Assembly (NCBI GenBank): GCA_029168955.1
Contig: JAPDOI010000423.1
Span: 556,460-620,459 of the forward strand
Length of the DNA stretch: 64,000 nt
Direction: 5' to 3'
From: Aplectana chamaeleonis
Lineage: Eukaryota; Nematoda; Chromadorea; Rhabditida; Cosmocercidae
Part shown: in pieces, positions 59,130 to 64,000 of the stretch
Position numbering within the stretch: position 1 is the first letter of the stretch
How the letters are laid out: each line of letters starts with the position of its first letter
Notes under the pieces: generated by a model
The model's input: the letters and a program-made list of their open reading frames with translations, nothing else
Database searches by the model: none
Told to the model about the DNA's origin: nothing
Position numbers and translations under genes: made by a program

Positions 59130-59600
59130 CTTGGGACCGAATCGAATAATTATTCGAATAATATTCGAATAATTCGAATATTCGAGTATATCTGAATATT
59201 CGATTCATTCGGGAATTTCTAATTTTGGGGTTTATTCGAATATTCGATTTATTCGAATTTAAAATTTGGATTTATTCGAATATTCGATTTATTCGAGATT
59301 GAAATTTCTTGGATTTATTCGAATATTCGATTTATTCGAGAATTGAATTTTTGGATTTATTCGAATATTCGATTTATTCGAAAATTTAAATTTTGGATTT
59401 GAATTCAGATAATCGATTTATTCGGGAATTTCAATTTTGGATCTATTCGAATATTCGATTTTATTCGAGAATTTCAATTTTCGATTTATTTCGAATATTC
59501 GATTTATTCGAGAATTTAAAATTTGGATTTATTCGAATATTCGATTTATTCGAAAATTTAAATTTCGGATTTACTCCGAATATTCGGAAAAAGTGCCTCA
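59130..59600. repeat. ATTCGAATATTCGA minisatellite, array 1
   Basis: About eleven units of 38-45 bp built on TTTATTCGAATATTCGATTTATTCGAGAATTTAAA. The unit contains the self-complementary core ATTCGAAT. Long Phe/Ile/Arg-rich frames here are by-products. Confidence 0.85.
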
Positions 59601-59799
59601 CATTCGAATTAGACAAGACTCTATTTCCTTTGAAACAGAAACCCTTCAAAGAATCTTTTCGCAAGATTGAGCTATCCATTTTTGTGAGTAACATTTCCGC
59701 TGTTCGTTCTTGTGTGCAGGTCTCCCGTCGCGCGCTGCACACAATCACCAACACATATTGATTAGGGGCGGTGCTATTCGAAGTTGCTGCAACAGGCTG

Positions 59800-60645
59800 G
59801 ACTGATACTCCAGAAAAATCAAAACAAGTTACTTGTAATATAACTGTAACTTACTTGAATGTCTCTAAGTAACTTACATTTATATTACATGTAACATACA
59901 TAATTATGTTAAGCATGCAACTTAACATTTATAATACATGTAAAGATTACACTTATGTTAAGCATGTAACTTAGCGATTTATATTTTCATTATGAAGGCC
60001 ATAACGTGACGCAGACAACACGCGACGCAGAGAGCGTGTTCCAGACCACAAACTACGCGAAAAATGCCACTGTGCAGGGCCTCCCATGCTGGTGTAGGGC
60101 CAAGTACCTGAAACTAGGGTAGTTGAACCAACATCAACGCCAGTCGTAAGCCTGACCTCGCGAGTGCGTTGTACATTTCCCTTGGAAACATCTTCTTGGT
60201 CGATTTAAGTTACTTGCGACTTATATTGTGCCGTTTGAGTTACATGGAACATATCGGAGGCGCACTGCGCCCAGCATCCTCTCAGAAATCGAAAACAAGG
60301 TTACTTGTAACATATCTAAGCTGATGTAGTTACCTGCGACTTATCTCAAACCATTTAAGTTGGGGCCTCCAAACAAGGCAGCAGCGAACCGTTTATCCCA
60401 TCGTTTTTTAGCACTCTGCGTCGCGTGTCGTCTGCGTCACGTGATACTGCCACCATAGTGAAAATTCAAATGTAGGTGACATGTAACAAAAGTGTAACTT
60501 ACATGTGAAATATATTTAAGTTACATGTAATATAAATGTATGCAAATACATGTAATATAAATGTAAGTTACTTGAGACATCTCAAGTAAGTTACATTTGA
60601 TATTACAAGTAACTTGTTTTTTATTTTTCTGAGTAGGCAGCTGTG
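59800..60645. mobile_element. 850-bp inverted-repeat element rich in AGTTACTTGTAA
   Basis: TCCAGAAAAATCAAAACAAGTTACTTGTAATAT at the left and ATATTACAAGTAACTTGTTTTTTATTTTTCTGAG at the right are complementary. Inner sequence repeats TTACATGTAACATA-type motifs on both strands. It lies between the two ATTCGAAT arrays. Confidence 0.7.
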
Positions 60646-60839
60646 AAGGCATATTCGGGCCCCTAGCATTCAAAAGTGGTTCTAGAAAAGCACGGTTTAT
60701 GTGGGACTGCCAATTTGGCTATTAGTAGTTTCCTTGTTAGTGTTCCCCATCTTGAAGGTAGTTCACGATAAAAACAGTCTCCTAGTTTCTTTTCTGAAGT
60801 CGAAGTTCCGGGGTGGATATTGACCTTGATTTCGAAATG

Positions 60840-61315
60840 TCGACATTATTCTTTCGAATATTCGAATAGGATCGAATATTCGAATAGGTGGTCGACTTTT
60901 CGAATATATTCATTTATTCGGGAATTTCTGAAAACGCCTTATTCGAATGTATTCATTCATTCAGAAATTTTCAAAAGTGCTTTATTCGAATGTATTCATT
61001 TATTCGGGATTTTTTGAAAGGCATTATTCGAATGTATTCATTTATTCGGGAATTTTAAAAGGTATTATTCAGATGTAATCATTTATTCAGGAATTTTGAA
61101 AACGCCTTATTATCGAATATATTCATTTATTCAGGATTTTGAAAACGCCTTATTCGAATATATTCATTTATTCAGAGAATTTTGAAAACGCTCTTATTCG
61201 TTGAATATATTCACATTTATTCGGGATTTTTAAAAAGGTATTATTCGAATGTATTCATTTATTCGGAATTTTTGAAATGGCCGTATTCGAATTATTCATT
61301 CATTCGAAAACTCGG
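60840..61315. repeat. ATTCGAATGTATTCA minisatellite, array 2
   Basis: About nine to ten units of 40-45 bp built on TTATTCGAATGTATTCATTTATTCGGGAATTTTGAAAA. Related to but distinct from array 1. Confidence 0.85.
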
Positions 61316-61564
61316 GTCGAATGCCCATGTATACCGCACACGTTAACCTCTAGGGATCTTCTCTCTGCCGGGCGCGCGCGGCCGCGCTGCAACGTCGTGA
61401 TTGCAGCGCGCGCTATTTCCGAATGCACTGCTCCGCTCATGGTACGGTGCCAGCTTAATTTGCTGAGGACAAAAATGTGTAGTGGGCAAGGAAAAAAGAA
61501 TGAAAGAGATGAGAAAGGGCTCAATGGGGCATGGAAAAACAGCACTGAAACCTGACATCCAACC

Positions 61565-61965
61565 TCAGTTATGGTGTGTCGCTTGCGCCACTGCAGACGA
61601 CACACCATAAATGACGGCAACATTCAAAATTGCGCTTCGCCGCATTGCTGTGGTAAAAATCAATCGGAAAACTGTGCTTTACGTTGAGGTATGTTCTTTA
61701 GAAGGTGCAAAAACGATGAAAGCAGAATTTTTTCATCATCATTCATCATCAGCAGAACATCATCTTCCCCCAACATTTGTTCTTGTACATATTTCACCCT
61801 ATAATTTCTGATTTCATCGTTTTTACACCTTCTAAGGAATATACGTCAACGCAAAACATAGTTTTCCGATAGATTTCACCACAGCGATGCGGCGAAGCGC
61901 AATTTTGAAGGTCGCCGTCATTTATGTGTCGTCTGCAGTGGCGCAAGCAAAACACCTTAATTGAA
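61565..61965. mobile_element. 400-bp perfect-arm hairpin element
   Basis: Arms of about 165 bp: ATTGCGCTTCGCCGCAT...AAACTGTGCTTTACGTTGA...ACCTT at 61631-61720 and the complement at 61800-61905, around a TCATCATCATTCATCATCAGC loop near 61735-61760. The outermost 40 bp of the left arm is itself a small hairpin (ATGGTGTGTCG...CGACACACCAT). Confidence 0.85.
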
Positions 61966-62192
61966 TGTCAGGCGTAGATTTAGCCGCGTGTCGAGATATT
62001 GAAATGAGAAAACTACATAACCGAACACAAGGAAAGATAAAGGAGAAAACAAGCACCTTTGCAGGAAAAAAATGGTAAAGTGAGGCATATATTGTTGGAT
62101 TTCAAATAGTGACGTGGGGCGGTTATCATCAAAGTTATCAGGATTTCACGGAACATGTAAAACCAGGATAGACTATTGAAAAATTGGCTTCA

Positions 62193-63145
62193 ATAAAGGC
62201 ACAGTCCTAGCTAGTGGGTAAAATTTGATATTATGGTCCGGACGCCCTGTGTAGCAACACTACCGTACGCGGAATCTCAACTCTTCAGAATAAGCGAGAA
62301 AAATGGAGCACCCACTCTCTCCGTCCCCGAAATAAGCACCCATTCGCTCCGCCCACTTCGAGGTTTCCGGTCTCAATAGGGACGAGAAGCGAAGTGGAAT
62401 CTAATCAAAATCTATGTTCTTTCATTTGTTATCGGCCTACCTTTATAATGTGGTTTGCTCCGGCGCGATGACTACGAACGACAAGGAAAAACAGGCCCGT
62501 GATAGCTCGTTCACCAAATTCTCATAGTCCGAATTCACAATCTTTGAGGGGCCATAAGGCCCCTGTCAGACTTCGTCGAAAAACCTGCTGAGTCCGACTG
62601 ATTCCGACTGAGTCCGGTTGCCCCCAGCGCCAACCAGCTCCTCTGCGAAACACGCAATTGATAGTGACCATTATCACCTCAGCTGTGAATCGGAACGTGT
62701 TTGGTGGCTAATTTTTCTTGTTTTCAACATGTCTTTGTCTTCAACTCGTAAACCGTTTTCAAGATTCATCATTGTACAGGTGGGGTGAGGATGATTTCGG
62801 TTGGGACGCAGCGGGACTCAGTCGGACTCATTCGGACTCAGTCTGAGTCGATTAGCCCCGCCCTCTGCACGCATAGGAACCATCAGTATCGACCGGGGAT
62901 TGCGGTGGGCATTGAACGGTCGCAGTCGGACACGGTGGTTTGATTTTTTGCACCCTTCTCCCACGAATTCGGGTGCGTGTCGACCCGGTGGGACTCGATG
63001 AATCCACCGACTATGACCGAGACTAACTCGCCGCTCGTAGTGGGTTCTGGGCAATTCTGGAGACACCCGTGTGATTAGTCCGACATTCTCGCCAAGCTGA
63101 GCTTTTAAACTGGAAACCGATTCTGAGGTTGGACTGTGCCTTTAA
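62193..63145. mobile_element. 950-bp element with GGCACAGTCC / GGACTGTGCC ends
   Basis: Starts AATAAAGGCACAGTCCTAGC and ends GAGGTTGGACTGTGCCTTTAA (TTAA 63142-63145). The motif GGGTAAAATTTGATATTATGG is shared with 21655-21678. The interior contains an inverted ACTGAGTCCGACTGATTCCG / CGGACTCATTCGGACTCAGT block (about 62585-62845). Noncoding. Confidence 0.6.
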
Positions 63146-63179
63146 AATCTTGAATAATAACACGATTCAAATGGGGTCG

Positions 63180-63420
63180 CGTCAGATACGTGGCAGGTTT
63201 GCGGCAAGTACGCGGCAGAGAGTAACATCGCGGTAGGTTGGCGGAAGATACGCTGCAGGCTCGCACCAGCTCCAGAGTTAATACTAAAAGGACATCGCGG
63301 TGCCGAGGAGTTCGCGGCAGGTTCGAGGTTCGCGGAAGGTTTCCGGCAGATTCGCGGTGGGCACGAGGCTTGCGGTAGGTTCACGACCCGTTCGCGGCGA
63401 GTTCTCTCAGAGGTATCGAA
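63180..63420. repeat. GC-rich GCGGCAGGTTCG degenerate array
   Basis: Repeated GCGGCAGGTTCGAGGTTCGCGG-type units, ending GCGGCGAGTTCTCTCAGAG, the inverted form of the left edge at 57386-57405. Noncoding. Confidence 0.65.
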
Positions 63421-63530
63421 AGGCGGAGTAAAGAAGTCACCCATCAATCTTACTGACACGACGGAATCAATAGCCTAAGGCTGTAAATCCTGCAAGAAGC
63501 TGACAAGAGTGGAATGTAAAGTGCCTTGAA

Positions 63531-63742
63531 TGGGTATGTCCGCCCACGCGTGTGGAGCGGCCGTGGCAAAGGTATTATTTCTGTTGAGCCTTCCCATGGC
63601 TGCAAACAGCTGATTGTGATATTATTCACCATTCGTCAAGCACTGCTGCTAATCGATCTCCAAGTTGGGAAAATGCTTTCGCGAGAGCCGTTCGACACGC
63701 ACCCCGACAGCGTGGGCCGACAGTCTGGATATATTGGATTCG
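63531..63742. mobile_element. 230-bp GTCCGAATGAGACTGTC hairpin MITE, copy 4 (diverged)
   Basis: GTATGTCCGCCCACGCGTGTGG at the left and ACAGCGTGGGCCGACAGTCTGG at the right. The inner AGCCTTCCCATGGCTGCAAACAGCTGATT and TCGCGAGAGCCGTTCGACACGC match copies at 10317 and 54086. Confidence 0.7.
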
Positions 63743-64000
63743 CCTAATTGTAGCCGCTTTACACCTTATCCTTCCTTCTCACATGTTCACCTCGATGGAT
63801 AGCTGCTGTGTGAACTGGTCCTCGCGCGCTCGTGCAGTCAACTTTAGAGCCACAGAGAGCCAATTGGAGCTAGCTCAAAAACCGTTTACTATCGAAGTGG
63901 TTCTTGCTCTGATAATGAGCCGCAGTGATTTCGATTTCCGTTGGAAACTCGAAGATAGCCCTTATCGTGGACACTGCCCCTAACAATCCTACTATATATA
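63743..64000. other. Right edge; possible start of another AGGCAG-type element
   Basis: TTATCGTGGACACTGCCCCTAA near 63961-63983 resembles the right end of the AGGCAGTGTTCACG family. Its left end is not certain. No gene seen. Confidence 0.3.

Noticed and set aside
59393..59761. 122-codon Phe/Ile-rich frame
   Set aside because: Tandem repeat array read as protein.
61277..61623. Overlapping 92-107-codon frames on both strands
   Set aside because: No domain, no splice-compatible neighbours, and overlapping the start of a hairpin element.

Overview
The window is nuclear DNA from a nematode, most likely a strongylid (hookworm-like) worm. Supporting signs are small GT-AG introns (43-80 nt) beside long transposon-filled ones, TTTTCAG acceptors directly upstream of start codons (typical of spliced-leader trans-splicing), RTE-type LINE fragments of a kind common in hookworm genomes, a mariner remnant, and a very dense population of terminal-inverted-repeat elements. 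The species is inferred, not shown.

Three protein-coding genes are supported, all on the + strand. (1) The last three exons of an unidentified gene lie at 351-2464. (2) A complete 24-exon gene at 14716-29618 encodes a 909-residue WDR47 (nemitin) orthologue with LisH, CTLH, a low-complexity linker and C-terminal WD40 repeats; every exon phase closes. (3) An eight-exon gene at 45571-56780 encodes a predicted 236-residue membrane protein with a small cysteine-rich (Ly6/three-finger-like) ectodomain, one transmembrane helix and a lysine-rich tail; one 16-nt exon in it is tentative.

Nearly everything else is mobile DNA. Layout: 1-2.6 kb, end of gene 1 with a chain of elements in its last intron; 2.6-14.7 kb, intergenic and repeat-rich, with TTAA-flanked elements, a Tc1-like inverted-repeat element with a piggyBac-like element nested in it, and two copies of a 230-bp hairpin family; 14.7-29.6 kb, WDR47, whose long introns consist mostly of transposons (LINE fragment, mariner remnant, TTAA elements, hairpins); 30.5-35.4 kb, a roughly 4.9-kb inverted-repeat element containing a 1.4-kb snapback; 35.5-37.6 kb, repeats and a LINE RT fragment; 37.8-41.3 kb, a decayed CR1/Jockey-like LINE on the - strand with a 2A-like motif, PHD finger, endonuclease and RT; 41.8-45.1 kb, minisatellites and GC-rich elements; 45.6-56.8 kb, gene 3, whose second intron carries a roughly 5-kb inverted-repeat element with an RTE fragment; 57-64 kb, tandem arrays and inverted repeats with no recognisable gene.

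The most informative structure is the set of nested insertions. The host reading frame closes exactly when one target-site copy is kept: an element in the mariner remnant (TTAA) and an element in the RTE endonuclease (TA). The same TTAA element group (inner ends AGGCAG...) accounts for almost all of several WDR47 introns, for example a 1201-nt intron that reduces to 55 nt. No autonomous transposase for the TTAA group was found here, so these copies would have to be mobilised in trans.
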